A stretch of DNA of 64,000 nucleotides. Origin: Anaeromassilibacillus sp. An250 (GTDB lineage: Bacteria > Bacillota > Clostridia > Oscillospirales > Acutalibacteraceae). The stretch covers positions 30,824 through 94,823 of the forward strand of contig NZ_NFJK01000013.1 of the NCBI RefSeq assembly GCF_002159845.1, given 5' to 3'. Shown in pieces: positions 39,461 through 48,212 of the stretch (positions are counted from its first letter, which is position 1; each line of letters begins with the position of its first letter). The position numbers were made by a program, and so were the translations under genes. The notes beneath the pieces were generated by a model. It ran no database searches, was not told the DNA's origin, and worked only from the letters and a program-made list of their open reading frames with translations.

Positions 39461-40723
39461 ATGAGAACGCTATACATCGAATGCAACATGGGAGCGGCGG
39501 GCGATATGCTGCTGGCGGCGCTCTATGAACTGTTGGAGGATAAATCCGCATTTTTAGACACGATGAACGGCCTGGGTTTGCCCGGCGTACACCTGGAAGC
39601 TGTGCCCGGGACCACCTGCGGGATCGCGGGGACCCATATGCGCGTCACGGTGCACGGCGAGGAGGAACATGAACCCGCCGCCGGGCACGGCCACGGCCAC
39701 GCGCACGGGCATGACCATGCCCATCCGCACGAACATGCCCACGCCCATGCGCACCACCATGCCACGCCGGGGCATATCGCGGAGATCATCGACGGACTGA
39801 CGCTGCCCGATGCGGTCAAGCAGCACGCGCGGTCGGTATACGATGCGATTGCGGTGGCGGAGGCCAAGGCCCACGGCTGCCCGGTGGGCGACGTCCACTA
39901 CCACGAGGTGGGGGCTTTGGACGCGGTGGCCGACGTCACGGGCGTGTGCTACGCCCTGCATCTGCTTCAGCCGGAACGGGTTGTGGTCTCCCCCATCCAT
40001 GTGGGGAGCGGCACGGTGCGCTGCGCCCACGGCGTGATGCCGGTGCCCGCCCCCGCAACGGCGAACCTCCTGACGGGCGTGCCCATCTATGGCGGCGCGG
40101 TGCAGGGGGAGCTCTGCACACCCACCGGGGCGGTCTTGCTGACCCACTTTGCCGCTTCCTTCGGCCCCATGCCGGTGATGTCCGTGGAGGCGGCCGGCGT
40201 GGGGATCGGCACAAAGACGTTTGAACAGGCCAACTGCGTCCGGGCCTTCCTGGGGGAGACAGTGGACGAAACAAACGGCGAGATCGTGGAGCTAGTGTGT
40301 AACATCGACGATATGACCCCGGAGGCGCTCGCCTTTGCCAGCGCCCGCCTGCTGGACCTGGGGGCGCTGGACGTCTATACGGTGCCCGGCACCATGAAAA
40401 AGGGCCGCCCCGGTCATGTGCTCACCGTGCTGTGCCGCCGGGAGCAGGAGGGGGAGATGGCCCGGCAGGTCCTGGCCCAGACGACCACAAACGGCCTGCG
40501 CGTGCGGCGGTGTGGGAAGTATTTCCTGACCCCCGGGGCGGGCGAGGCCGCGACCCAATGGGGGCCGGTCCGCGTCAAATGGGCGCGGGGCTTTGGCGTC
40601 ACCCACTGCAAGCCCGAGTACGACGATGTGGCAAGGCTGGCGCGGGAGCACGGCGTCCCCTTCCAGCAGGTGCAGACCGACGCGGTCCGCAACCTGCCCG
40701 CAGAGGGGGAGGAAACGCGATGA
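39461..40723 (+). CDS. larC: LarC, nickel insertion protein for the nickel-pincer cofactor
   Basis: A protein of 420 residues, the CTP-dependent nickel insertase (cyclometallase) that installs Ni into the pincer nucleotide. NMGAAGDMLLAALYE opens the chain. A His-rich segment lies near residues 72-106 (alternating His-Gly/His-Ala units, more than a dozen His), consistent with nickel binding or storage. VPIYGGAVQGELCTPTGAVLL and CNIDDMTPEAL are family marks. In some lactobacilli larC is split and joined by frameshifting; here it is a single uninterrupted frame. Its stop overlaps the start of the nickel-binding lipoprotein gene (ATGA). Confidence 0.95.
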   Translation: MRTLYIECNMGAAGDMLLAALYELLEDKSAFLDTMNGLGLPGVHLEAVPGTTCGIAGTHMRVTVHGEEEHEPAAGHGHGHAHGHDHAHPHEHAHAHAHHHATPGHIAEIIDGLTLPDAVKQHARSVYDAIAVAEAKAHGCPVGDVHYHEVGALDAVADVTGVCYALHLLQPERVVVSPIHVGSGTVRCAHGVMPVPAPATANLLTGVPIYGGAVQGELCTPTGAVLLTHFAASFGPMPVMSVEAAGVGIGTKTFEQANCVRAFLGETVDETNGEIVELVCNIDDMTPEALAFASARLLDLGALDVYTVPGTMKKGRPGHVLTVLCRREQEGEMARQVLAQTTTNGLRVRRCGKYFLTPGAGEAATQWGPVRVKWARGFGVTHCKPEYDDVARLAREHGVPFQQVQTDAVRNLPAEGEETR

Positions 40724-42327
40724 AGCGTGCATGCAAGATCGTTCTGTCCCTGCTCCTGGTGCTGGCGGTGCTCTGCGGCTGCCAGAGCGGGCAGCAGCCG
40801 GACGCCCCGTCCGGCGGACAGGCGGCGGAGGATTCCGTGGTCATCGCCCTGGACACCAATTCCGAGCCGGAGGCCGGGTTTGACCCCGCCTATGGCTGGG
40901 GCGCGGGGGAGCATGTCCATGAGCCCCTGATCCAAAGCACCCTGACGGTCACCGACGCCGGCCTGAACATCGGTTATGACCTGGCGACGGGCTACTCGGT
41001 CAGCGAGGACGGCCTGACCTGGACAGTGACCATCCGGGATGACGTCTCCTTCACCGACGGCGAACCGCTCACCGCCGAAGACGTGGCCTTTACCTATAAC
41101 ACCGTCAAGGAGGCCAGCTCGGTCAACGACTTTACGATGCTGGACTATGCCGAGGCGGTGGACGATACGACGGTTCTGTTCCACATGACCACGCCCTTCT
41201 CCATCTGGCCGTACACCATGGCCATCGTGGGGATCGTACCCGAGCACGCTTATGACAGCGCCACCTATGGCGCGAACCCCATCGGGTCGGGCCGCTATCT
41301 CTTAAAGCAGTGGGACCGCGGCCAGCAGGTCATTTTGGAGGCCAACCCGGACTACTACGGCGAAGCGCCCAAGATGAAGCGGGTCACGATCCTGTTTATG
41401 GAGGAGGACGCGGCGTTCTTGGCTGCGCAGGCCGGGCAGGTGGATGTGGCCTATACCTCCGCCACGTATTCTGACCAGGCGGTGGACGGCTATACCCTGG
41501 CCTCCTACCGCACGGTGGACAACCGGGGATTTAACCTGCCCGCCGTTCCCGCCGGGACGGACGCCAACGGGCGCGCGGTGGGCAACGACTTTACCGCCGA
41601 CGTGCGGGTGCGCCGGGCGATCAACATCGGGATCGACCGGCAGGAGATGATTGACAACGTGCTGAACGGCTACGGCACGCCTGCCTACAGCATCTGCGAC
41701 CAGCTGCCGTGGTACAACCCGGCGTCCGAGGTGGCGTATGACCCGGAGGGGGCCGCCGCCCTGCTGGACGAGGCGGGCTGGCGGATGGGCGCGGACGGCG
41801 TCCGGGAGAAGGACGGCGTCCAAGCGGAATTGACCCTGCTCTATTCCAGCGACGATTCGGTGCGGCAGGCCCTGGCCGCCGATTTTGCCAACCAGCTCGG
41901 CGAACTGGGGATTTCCGCCTCCATCGAGGGCGTCGGGTGGGATACCGCGTACGACCGCGCCCTCTCCGAGCCCCTGATCTGGGGCTGGGGGGCCCACACG
42001 CCCATGGAGCTGTACAATCTCTATCACACCATCGGGGACACCGGTTCCGCGCAGTATTCCCCGTATTCCAACCCCGCGGTGGACGCCTATATGGACCAGG
42101 CGCTGCAAAGCACCGATTTGGAGGCGTCCTATGCGCTCTGGCAGAAGGCCCAGTGGGATGGCACCACCGGCGTGACGCAGGAGGGCGACGTCCCCTGGGT
42201 CTGGCTGGTGAACGTGGACCATCTCTATTGGGTGCGGGACGGGTTGCAGGTCGCGGAACAGAAAATCCATCCCCACGGGCACGGGTGGTCCATTGTCAAC
42301 AATGTGGACCAATGGAGCTGGGCGTGA
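40720..42327 (+). CDS. Nickel/peptide ABC transporter substrate-binding lipoprotein (NikA-like)
   Basis: A protein of 535 residues with a lipoprotein signal peptide ending at Cys21 (LCGCQSG) and a family-5 extracellular solute-binding fold. The order and motifs (DDVSFTDGEPLTAEDVAFTYN, VRRAINIGIDRQEMI, and a long C-terminal lobe) match dipeptide- and nickel-binding proteins. A C-terminal HPHGHGWS segment could bind metal. Because the gene overlaps larC and is followed by permease and ATPase genes, nickel (perhaps chelated) is the likely substrate. Sequence alone cannot exclude peptides. Confidence 0.88.
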   Translation: MKRACKIVLSLLLVLAVLCGCQSGQQPDAPSGGQAAEDSVVIALDTNSEPEAGFDPAYGWGAGEHVHEPLIQSTLTVTDAGLNIGYDLATGYSVSEDGLTWTVTIRDDVSFTDGEPLTAEDVAFTYNTVKEASSVNDFTMLDYAEAVDDTTVLFHMTTPFSIWPYTMAIVGIVPEHAYDSATYGANPIGSGRYLLKQWDRGQQVILEANPDYYGEAPKMKRVTILFMEEDAAFLAAQAGQVDVAYTSATYSDQAVDGYTLASYRTVDNRGFNLPAVPAGTDANGRAVGNDFTADVRVRRAINIGIDRQEMIDNVLNGYGTPAYSICDQLPWYNPASEVAYDPEGAAALLDEAGWRMGADGVREKDGVQAELTLLYSSDDSVRQALAADFANQLGELGISASIEGVGWDTAYDRALSEPLIWGWGAHTPMELYNLYHTIGDTGSAQYSPYSNPAVDAYMDQALQSTDLEASYALWQKAQWDGTTGVTQEGDVPWVWLVNVDHLYWVRDGLQVAEQKIHPHGHGWSIVNNVDQWSWA

Positions 42328-42373
42328 GGATGTGGGGCAACGCCAGATTCGATTTTGAAAGGGAGGGACAGCT

Positions 42374-43366
42374 GTGAAACACCGCCTGCAATTTGCGGGG
42401 AAAAAGCTGCTGCGCATGGTGCTCTTGCTGCTGGGGGTGAGCCTGGCGGCCTTTCTCCTCATGTCCCTTTCGCCCCTGGACCCCCTCCAGACGAACGTGG
42501 GCCAGACGGCCCTGGGGTCCATGAGCCCGGAGCAGATTGAAAAGCTTCAGGACTACTGGGGGATGAACACCCCGCTGGCGGAGCGGTATCTGGGCTGGCT
42601 GTCCGACGCGCTCCACGGGGATTTCGGGGTTTCACTGCTCTACCGCCAGCCGGTGCTCCAGATCATCGGACAGCGCCTGGCCAATTCCCTGGGCCTGCTG
42701 TTCGTTGCGTGGGTGCTGTCCGGCGTTTTGGGGCTGGCGCTGGGGGTGACGGCCGGATGTTTCCGTGGCCGCTTGCCGGACCGCCTCATCCGGGGCTATT
42801 GCCTGCTGATTTCCAGCACCCCCGCGTTTTGGCTGGCGCTCCTGCTGCTGATGGTCTTTTCCGTCTGGCTGGGCTGGCTGCCGGTCGGGTTGTCCGTGCC
42901 CATCGGCGTGGAGGTCGGGAGCATCACCCTGGCGGACCGGCTGTACCATGCCATCCTGCCCGCGCTGACCCTGAGCATCACCGGCGTGGCGAACATCGCC
43001 CTGCACACAAGGGAGAAGATGATCGACGTGATGGAGTCGGAGTATGTCCTGTTTGCGCGGGCGCGGGGGGAGTCCCGGCGGTCCATTGTCCTGCGCCACG
43101 GGCTGCGGAACGTCGCCCTGCCCGCGATCACATTGCAGTTTGCGTCCATCAGCGAGATCATCGGCGGTTCGGTGCTGGTGGAGGAGGTCTTTTCCTACCC
43201 CGGCCTGGGGCAGGTGGCGGTGGACGCCGGGCTGGGCAGCGACCTGCCCCTGCTGCTCGGCATCACCGTGGTGACCGCCGCCATTGTCTTTGCGGGCAAC
43301 CTGATTGCCGACCTGCTCTATGGCGTGGTGGACCCGAAGATCCGAAGGGGGGCGGCGCGGTCATGA
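42374..43366 (+). CDS. Nickel/peptide ABC transporter permease (NikB/DppB-like)
   Basis: A protein of 330 residues with six or so membrane segments of the binding-protein-dependent transport family. The N-terminal segment (LLGVSLAAFLLMSLSPLDP), a periplasmic loop, and the cytoplasmic EAA-type loop (ARARGESRRSIVLRHGLRNVALPAITLQF) are present, ending in a GGSVLVEEVFSYPGLGQ motif found in DppB/NikB proteins. It has a GTG start after GGAGGGAC. Its last codon overlaps the start of the next permease gene (ATGA). Confidence 0.92.
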   Translation: MKHRLQFAGKKLLRMVLLLLGVSLAAFLLMSLSPLDPLQTNVGQTALGSMSPEQIEKLQDYWGMNTPLAERYLGWLSDALHGDFGVSLLYRQPVLQIIGQRLANSLGLLFVAWVLSGVLGLALGVTAGCFRGRLPDRLIRGYCLLISSTPAFWLALLLLMVFSVWLGWLPVGLSVPIGVEVGSITLADRLYHAILPALTLSITGVANIALHTREKMIDVMESEYVLFARARGESRRSIVLRHGLRNVALPAITLQFASISEIIGGSVLVEEVFSYPGLGQVAVDAGLGSDLPLLLGITVVTAAIVFAGNLIADLLYGVVDPKIRRGAARS

Positions 43367-44187
43367 AGGCATGGAACAGCCGGAAAAAGGTGCTGCTCCT
43401 TTTCTGCACCGCCGCCGTGCTCCTATGCGCGGTGGCGGTTGCGGGGATATTCCTGGAGGGCCGGGCGATGCAGACCGACTTCTCGCAGAAAAACCTGGCG
43501 CCCTCCCTGCAATATCCCTTCGGGACGGACTGGATGGGCCGGGACATGCTGGCCCGGACGTTGACCGGCCTGTCCCTGAGCATCCGGATTGGGGTTCTCA
43601 CCGCCGCGGTCAGCGCGGTGATTGCCCTGGCCATTGGAATCGCCGCAGCCCTGCTGGGCCCCAAGGTGGACGCGGCGCTCTCGTGGTGTATGGATTTGGT
43701 GATGGGGATTCCCCACATCCTCCTGGTGATGTTGATTTCGCTGGCGTTCGGCCGGGGATTCACGGGGGTGGTCGCGGGCGTGGCCCTGAGCCATTGGCCC
43801 TCGCTGAGCCGGGTCATCCGGGGCGAGGTGCTGCAACTGCGGCAGGCGGCCTATGTGCGGGCCGCGGAAAAGCTGGGCGTCCCCCGGCGGCGGGTGGTCC
43901 GGCGGCATATCCTGCCCCATCTGCTGCCGCAATTTCTCACCGGCCTGATCCTTCAATTCCCCCACGCCATCCTGCACGAGGCCAGCGTGACCTTTTTGGG
44001 GTTTGGGCTCTCCCCGGAGCAGCCGGCCATCGGCGTGATCCTCTCGGAGAGCATGCGCTACCTGACCACCGGGAAGTGGTGGCTGGCGCTGTTCCCCGGG
44101 CTGGCCCTGGTGCTGGTGGTGCTGCTGTTCGCAGGGATGGGGGAGCGCCTGCGCCGCCTGCTGGACCCGGCCAGTGCCCATCAATAA
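43363..44187 (+). CDS. Nickel/peptide ABC transporter permease (NikC/DppC-like)
   Basis: A protein of 274 residues, the partner permease. FGTDWMGRDMLARTLTGLSLSIRIG is the DppC/NikC N-terminal signature, and the cytoplasmic loop YVRAAEKLGVPRRRVVRRHILPHLLPQFL contacts the ATPase. It has five to six membrane segments. The start overlaps the preceding permease gene and the ATPase gene follows after 12 bases. Confidence 0.92.
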   Translation: MKAWNSRKKVLLLFCTAAVLLCAVAVAGIFLEGRAMQTDFSQKNLAPSLQYPFGTDWMGRDMLARTLTGLSLSIRIGVLTAAVSAVIALAIGIAAALLGPKVDAALSWCMDLVMGIPHILLVMLISLAFGRGFTGVVAGVALSHWPSLSRVIRGEVLQLRQAAYVRAAEKLGVPRRRVVRRHILPHLLPQFLTGLILQFPHAILHEASVTFLGFGLSPEQPAIGVILSESMRYLTTGKWWLALFPGLALVLVVLLFAGMGERLRRLLDPASAHQ

Positions 44188-44199
44188 AGGAGGAATCCC

Positions 44200-45132
44200 A
44201 TGGAACCGATCTTGGAAGTGAAAGGGCTGTCCATCGCCTTTCAACAGTATGACGCGGGGACCCGCCAACGCCGGTTGCCGGTCATCCGCGACCTGTCCCT
44301 GTCCATCGGGGCCGGGCAGGTGGTGGCCGTGGTGGGGTCCAGCGGTTCGGGCAAAAGCCTGCTGGCCCACGGCATTTTGGGAATCCTCCCCTACAACGCC
44401 GCGATGGAGGGGGAGATCCGCTATGACGGCGAGCTCCTGACCCCCGAGCGTGTCGAAGCGCTGCGGGGCCGGGAGATCGTGCTGGTTCCGCAGGGCGTGA
44501 CGTATCTGGACCCGCTGATGAAGGTGGGGCCGCAGATCCGCAGAGGGAAGCGCTCACCCGAGGCGCGCGCCAAAAGCCGTTCCGTCTTGGAGCGGTATGG
44601 GTTGGGCGCGGAGACGGAGGAACTGTACCCGTTCGAGCTCTCCGGCGGGATGGCGCGCCGGGTGCTGATCTCCACCGCCGTGATGGAGACGCCCCGGCTG
44701 GTCATCGCGGACGAACCCACGCCGGGCCTGGACGCCCGTGCCGCGGGCCGCATCCTGGGCCACTTCCGGGAGATCGCGGACGCGGGCGCGGGGATGCTCC
44801 TGATTACGCACGACCTTGAGCTGGCCCTGACCATCGCAGACCGCGTGGTGGTGTTCTATGCCGGGGAGACCGTCGAAGAGGCGGACGCCGCCGATTTTGC
44901 CGCGGGCCGCCTGCGGCATCCATACACGAGGGCGCTGTGGCGCGCCTTGCCGCAGAACGGCTTTATGCCCATCCCCGGCGCGCAGCCGTATCCCGGTGAG
45001 ATTGCAGGCGGGTGCCTATTCGCCCCGCGCTGCCCGCATTGCCACCCGGCGTGCCGTGCGGCGGTTCCATACCGGGAGGCGGACGGCGGGCGCGTGCGCT
45101 GCCTGTATCCGGAGGAGGGAGGTACCCCATGA
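44200..45132 (+). CDS. Nickel/peptide ABC transporter ATPase (NikD/DppD-like)
   Basis: A protein of 310 residues. The Walker A motif is GSSGSGKSLLAHGIL (residues about 46-60), the signature LSGGMARRVLI replaces the common LSGGQ, and Walker B reads LVIADEPTPGLD. The C-terminal extension has a Cys-rich iron-sulfur-like segment (CLFAPRCPHCHPACR) typical of oligopeptide-type ATPases. It powers the transporter with the next ATPase. The ATG has an AAGGAGG site, and the stop overlaps the next start. Confidence 0.92.
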   Translation: MEPILEVKGLSIAFQQYDAGTRQRRLPVIRDLSLSIGAGQVVAVVGSSGSGKSLLAHGILGILPYNAAMEGEIRYDGELLTPERVEALRGREIVLVPQGVTYLDPLMKVGPQIRRGKRSPEARAKSRSVLERYGLGAETEELYPFELSGGMARRVLISTAVMETPRLVIADEPTPGLDARAAGRILGHFREIADAGAGMLLITHDLELALTIADRVVVFYAGETVEEADAADFAAGRLRHPYTRALWRALPQNGFMPIPGAQPYPGEIAGGCLFAPRCPHCHPACRAAVPYREADGGRVRCLYPEEGGTP

Positions 45133-45734
45133 GCCTGGAAGCCAAAAATCTGTCGTTCCGCTACCGGCGGGGACAGCCGCCGGTGTTGCAGGCGGTCAAT
45201 CTGACCGTGCACCCCGGCGAGCGGGTGGGGCTGCGCGGGCCCAGCGGCCGCGGAAAGACCACCCTGTGCAAGCTGCTTGCCGGATACGAGCGGCCGGGCA
45301 ACGGGCAGGTCCTGCTGGACGGCAGGCCGCTCTCCGGTTTCCGCGGGTGCTGCCCGGTGCAGCTGATCGGGCAGCACCCGGAGACGGCCGTCGATCCGCT
45401 GCTCCGCCTGGGGGACACCCTGTATGAGGCAGGCCCCGTGGAAGAGGAGGTGCTGGAAGCGCTGCACATCGCCCCCGCCTGGCTGGACCGGTATCCCACG
45501 GAGCTCTCCGGCGGGGAGCTCCAGCGGTTTTGCATCGCCCGGGCGCTCCGCCCGGAGACCCGGTTCCTGCTCTGCGACGAGATCACCGCCATGCTGGACT
45601 TGGTCACGCAGGCGCAGATCTGGGAATTCCTGTTGGATGTAGCCAGCCGCCGGGACCTGGGCCTGCTGATCGTGAGCCACCAATCCCTGCTGTTGGAAAA
45701 GCTGTGTACCCGCATCGAACAGTTGGACGTTTGA
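45129..45734 (+). CDS. Nickel/peptide ABC transporter ATPase (NikE/DppF-like), short
   Basis: A protein of 201 residues, short for DppF/NikE (usually 250-330) because it lacks the C-terminal extension. Walker A GPSGRGKTTLCKLL, signature LSGGELQRFCIARAL and Walker B FLLCDEITAMLD are intact, so it should hydrolyse ATP with its partner ATPase. ATG 45129 overlaps the stop of the previous gene (ATGA). It is the last gene of the operon; no strong terminator follows before the next MerR-type promoter. Confidence 0.9.
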   Translation: MSLEAKNLSFRYRRGQPPVLQAVNLTVHPGERVGLRGPSGRGKTTLCKLLAGYERPGNGQVLLDGRPLSGFRGCCPVQLIGQHPETAVDPLLRLGDTLYEAGPVEEEVLEALHIAPAWLDRYPTELSGGELQRFCIARALRPETRFLLCDEITAMLDLVTQAQIWEFLLDVASRRDLGLLIVSHQSLLLEKLCTRIEQLDV

Positions 45735-45776
45735 CGTCCGCTTGCACAGGATAAAAGAAAAAATGCATTTTCCCCC

Positions 45777-45807
45777 TTGACATGGAGTTTACTCCAGGTT
45801 GTAGCAT
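45777..45807 (+). promoter_or_regulatory. MerR-type promoter of the DUF362/aldo-keto reductase operon
   Basis: TTGACA (45777-45782), a 19-base spacer, TAGCAT (45802-45807). The spacer holds TGGAGTttACTCCA (45783-45796), differing from the lar-operon operator only in the two central bases. Confidence 0.85.
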
Positions 45808-45873
45808 ACAGGATAGAGGATGCTGCCGGGACAGCCGGGGCATACAGACGTACTACAAAAGGAGGATTCCAGC

Positions 45874-46752
45874 ATGGAGAAGGCAACGGTCTATTTTACA
45901 AAAGATCTTTCCGCGAAAGGTCTGATGAAGGCATATAACGCCCTTGGCGTCCAGCTCAAGGGGAAGGTGGCCGTAAAGATTTCCACCGGGGAACCCGGCG
46001 GCCACAATTTTTTGCAGCCCGCTTTGATCCAGGACCTGGTCAAGGCGCTGAACGGCACAATTGTGGAGTGCAATACCGCCTATGCGGGGCGGCGTTCTTC
46101 TTCGGAGGAGCATTGGAAGGCCATCGAGGAACACGGGTTCAAGGCCATCGCGCCCTGTGACATCATGGACGAAGAGGGCGACATGGCGATCCCTGTGACG
46201 GGCGGCAAACACCTGAAGGAAAACTATGTGGGCACGCATCTGAAAAACTACGATTCCATTTTGATGCTCTCGCACTTCAAAGGGCACGCCATGGCAGGCC
46301 TGGGCGGCGCGCTGAAAAACATGTCCATCGGCGTGGCTTCGGCGCGCGGGAAGATCCAGATCCACAACTCCGCCAAGAGCGAGGTCTTTGAGGACTGCTT
46401 CACCGCCGACCAGGATTCCTTCCTGGAGTCCATGGCGGATGCGGACCAATCCGTGATGGATTTCATGGGCCGGGAAAACATCGTCTACATCAACGTGGCC
46501 AACCGCCTGAGCGTGGACTGCGACTGCGATTCCAATCCCCACGATCCGGAGATGGCGGACATCGGCATCTTTGCCTCGCTGGACCCGGTGGCCGTGGACC
46601 AGGCCTGTGTGGACGCGGTGTACCATTCCCCGGACGAGGGTAAGGCGGCGCTGATCGAGCGCATGGAGTCCCGCCACGGCATCCATACGGTGGAGGCGGC
46701 CGCGGAGCTGGGCCTCGGTTCCAGGGAATATACGCTGGTCAACTTGGATTAA
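45874..46752 (+). CDS. DUF362-domain protein
   Basis: A protein of 292 residues with the DUF362 fold. VAVKISTGEPGGHNFLQPALIQDLVKAL, IVECNTAYAGRRSSSEEHWKAI, and the conserved core YDSILMLSHFKGHAMAGLGGALKNMSIGVASARGK are family marks; PVAVDQACVDAVYHS comes near the end. Many relatives carry ferredoxin clusters, but this copy ends without an added 2[4Fe-4S] module. The family is associated with metal or Fe-S chemistry; its role here is unknown. AAGGAGG precedes the ATG. It shares a MerR-type operator with the lar operon and is followed by an aldo/keto reductase. Confidence 0.87.
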   Translation: MEKATVYFTKDLSAKGLMKAYNALGVQLKGKVAVKISTGEPGGHNFLQPALIQDLVKALNGTIVECNTAYAGRRSSSEEHWKAIEEHGFKAIAPCDIMDEEGDMAIPVTGGKHLKENYVGTHLKNYDSILMLSHFKGHAMAGLGGALKNMSIGVASARGKIQIHNSAKSEVFEDCFTADQDSFLESMADADQSVMDFMGRENIVYINVANRLSVDCDCDSNPHDPEMADIGIFASLDPVAVDQACVDAVYHSPDEGKAALIERMESRHGIHTVEAAAELGLGSREYTLVNLD

Positions 46753-46881
46753 GACATTCATAAGGATACCCACAGCAAAACAGAATCCGCAGGGATGATC
46801 CGCACGGCAAAAGAGCATCCCTGCTTTTTTGTCTATGGTCGGACACACCGAAAGCAAAACAACAGGAAGGAAGAACTCTGT

Positions 46882-48030
46882 ATGCAATATCGGAAATTGG
46901 GACGCACCGGCTTGCAGGTCAGCGAAATCGGCCTGGGGTGCGAAGGATTTGTCCTGAAGGACGACGCCTTTGCCGAGGAAATTTTTCGGACCGCTTTGGA
47001 AAGCGGCGTGAATTGTATGGATTTATATACGCCCAATCCCGACGTACACCGCCGGGTGGGACGCGCAATCCAGGGCCGCCGGGAGGCGTTTGTGCTGCAG
47101 GCGCACCTGTGCACCATCTGGGAAAACGGCCAGTACCGCGCCACCCGGGATCCGGAGGAGGTCCGCGCCTCCTTTGAGACCATGCTGAAAAACCTGGGTA
47201 CGGATTACATCGATGTCGGGATGATCCACTATGTGGATTCCGTTTCGGAGTGGGAGAAGATTGCCAACGGCCCCGTCATGCAGTATGCGAAAGCGCAGAA
47301 GGAGGCCGGGCATATCCGCTTCTTGGGCGTGAGCAGCCACAACCCGGAGGCCGCCCTGGCTGCGGTGGAGAGCGGGTGCATCGACGTGCTGATGTTCAGC
47401 GTCAACCCGTGCTACGACCTGCTGCCCGGCGATGAGAATTGCGAAAAGCTCTGGGAGGGCGAAAGCTACGCGGGCGTGCTCTCCAACATGGACCCGCAGC
47501 GCGAACGGCTGTATGAAACCTGCCAGCGGCTGGGGGTCGGGATCACCGTGATGAAGGCCTTCGGCGGCGGGGATCTGCTCAGCGAGGAACTTTCGCCCGC
47601 GGGCAAGGCGCTGACCGTCAACCAGTGCATCCACTATGCGCTGACCCGTCCGGCCGTGGCCTGCGTGATGTCGGGCGTCCGGAGCCTGGAAGAGCTGAAG
47701 ACGTCGCTCGCCTATGAGACGGCGACCGACGCGGAGCGGGATTACGCCGCGGCCTTTGCCTCCTTCCCCCGCATGAAATGGGAGGGGTACTGCATGTACT
47801 GCGGGCACTGCGCGCCCTGCCCCAAGGGGATCGACGTGGCCACGGTCACCAAGTTTTTGAATTTGGCCCGCGCCCAGGGGATGGTGCCCGAGACCGTGCG
47901 CGAGCACTACGCGGCGCTGCCCCATAAGGCGGGGGAGTGCGTGGCCTGCGGCGCCTGCGAGAAGCGCTGTCCCTTCGGGGTGGCCATCCGCGCCAACATG
48001 AAAGAGGCGGCGGCGACGTTCGGCGCGTAA
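46882..48030 (+). CDS. Aldo/keto reductase with C-terminal 2[4Fe-4S] ferredoxin domain
   Basis: A protein of 382 residues. Residues 1-280 are an aldo/keto reductase barrel (start MQYRKLGRTGLQVSEIGLGCEGF; the usual Asp, Tyr, Lys, His region includes NCMDLYTPN and VLQAHL). The C-terminal part carries two four-cysteine motifs, CMYCGHCAPCPKGID and CVACGACEKRCPFGV, binding two [4Fe-4S] clusters. Such proteins probably link electron transfer to a carbonyl or oxidoreductive reaction. An AGGAAGGAAG site precedes ATG 46882. It is co-transcribed with the DUF362 gene, and a terminator lies 70 bases after the stop. Confidence 0.92.
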   Translation: MQYRKLGRTGLQVSEIGLGCEGFVLKDDAFAEEIFRTALESGVNCMDLYTPNPDVHRRVGRAIQGRREAFVLQAHLCTIWENGQYRATRDPEEVRASFETMLKNLGTDYIDVGMIHYVDSVSEWEKIANGPVMQYAKAQKEAGHIRFLGVSSHNPEAALAAVESGCIDVLMFSVNPCYDLLPGDENCEKLWEGESYAGVLSNMDPQRERLYETCQRLGVGITVMKAFGGGDLLSEELSPAGKALTVNQCIHYALTRPAVACVMSGVRSLEELKTSLAYETATDAERDYAAAFASFPRMKWEGYCMYCGHCAPCPKGIDVATVTKFLNLARAQGMVPETVREHYAALPHKAGECVACGACEKRCPFGVAIRANMKEAAATFGA

Positions 48031-48061
48031 GGAAGACGCGCAGGCGCCGCACCGGCAATCC

Positions 48062-48091
48062 TTGACAAATCAAAACCATCTCTGGTATGAT
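48062..48091 (+). promoter_or_regulatory. Promoter upstream of the AraC/DUF6110/ATPase operon
   Basis: TTGACA (48062-48067), an 18-base spacer, TATGAT (48086-48091). The predicted start lies near 48098, at the foot of the terminator hairpin of the preceding gene, and the iron box starts about 30 bases downstream. Confidence 0.7.
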
Positions 48092-48099
48092 ACACAAAG

Positions 48100-48124
48100 A
48101 GCCGCTCCAAGCGAGCGGCTTTTT
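48100..48124 (+). terminator. Terminator of the DUF362-AKR operon, inside the AraC leader
   Basis: An 8-bp stem (48100-48107 with 48113-48120) followed by TTTTTC. It lies downstream of the -10 at 48086-48091, so transcripts from that promoter would meet it at once. Confidence 0.75.
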
Positions 48125-48129
48125 CAAGG

Positions 48130-48157
48130 CTATAAGTTAGCCTTAGCTAACTTATAG
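48130..48157. promoter_or_regulatory. Iron-regulator box, perfect 28-bp palindrome
   Basis: CTATAAGTTAG-ccttag-CTAACTTATAG, with 11-base perfect half-sites, is the most symmetrical instance of the TTAG-N6-CTAA box together with 52304-52331. It lies in the leader of the AraC-headed operon. Confidence 0.85.
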
Positions 48158-48212
48158 AATGCATTTTCACACCGAATGCTGTGGGGACATCCGGAAAAGA
48201 GGGACATGTGAG

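Noticed and set aside
39680..39765. His-codon-rich repeat in larC, suspected as a tandem repeat or CRISPR-like array
   Set aside because: It encodes an uninterrupted His-rich protein segment expected in LarC nickel insertases; there are no spacers.
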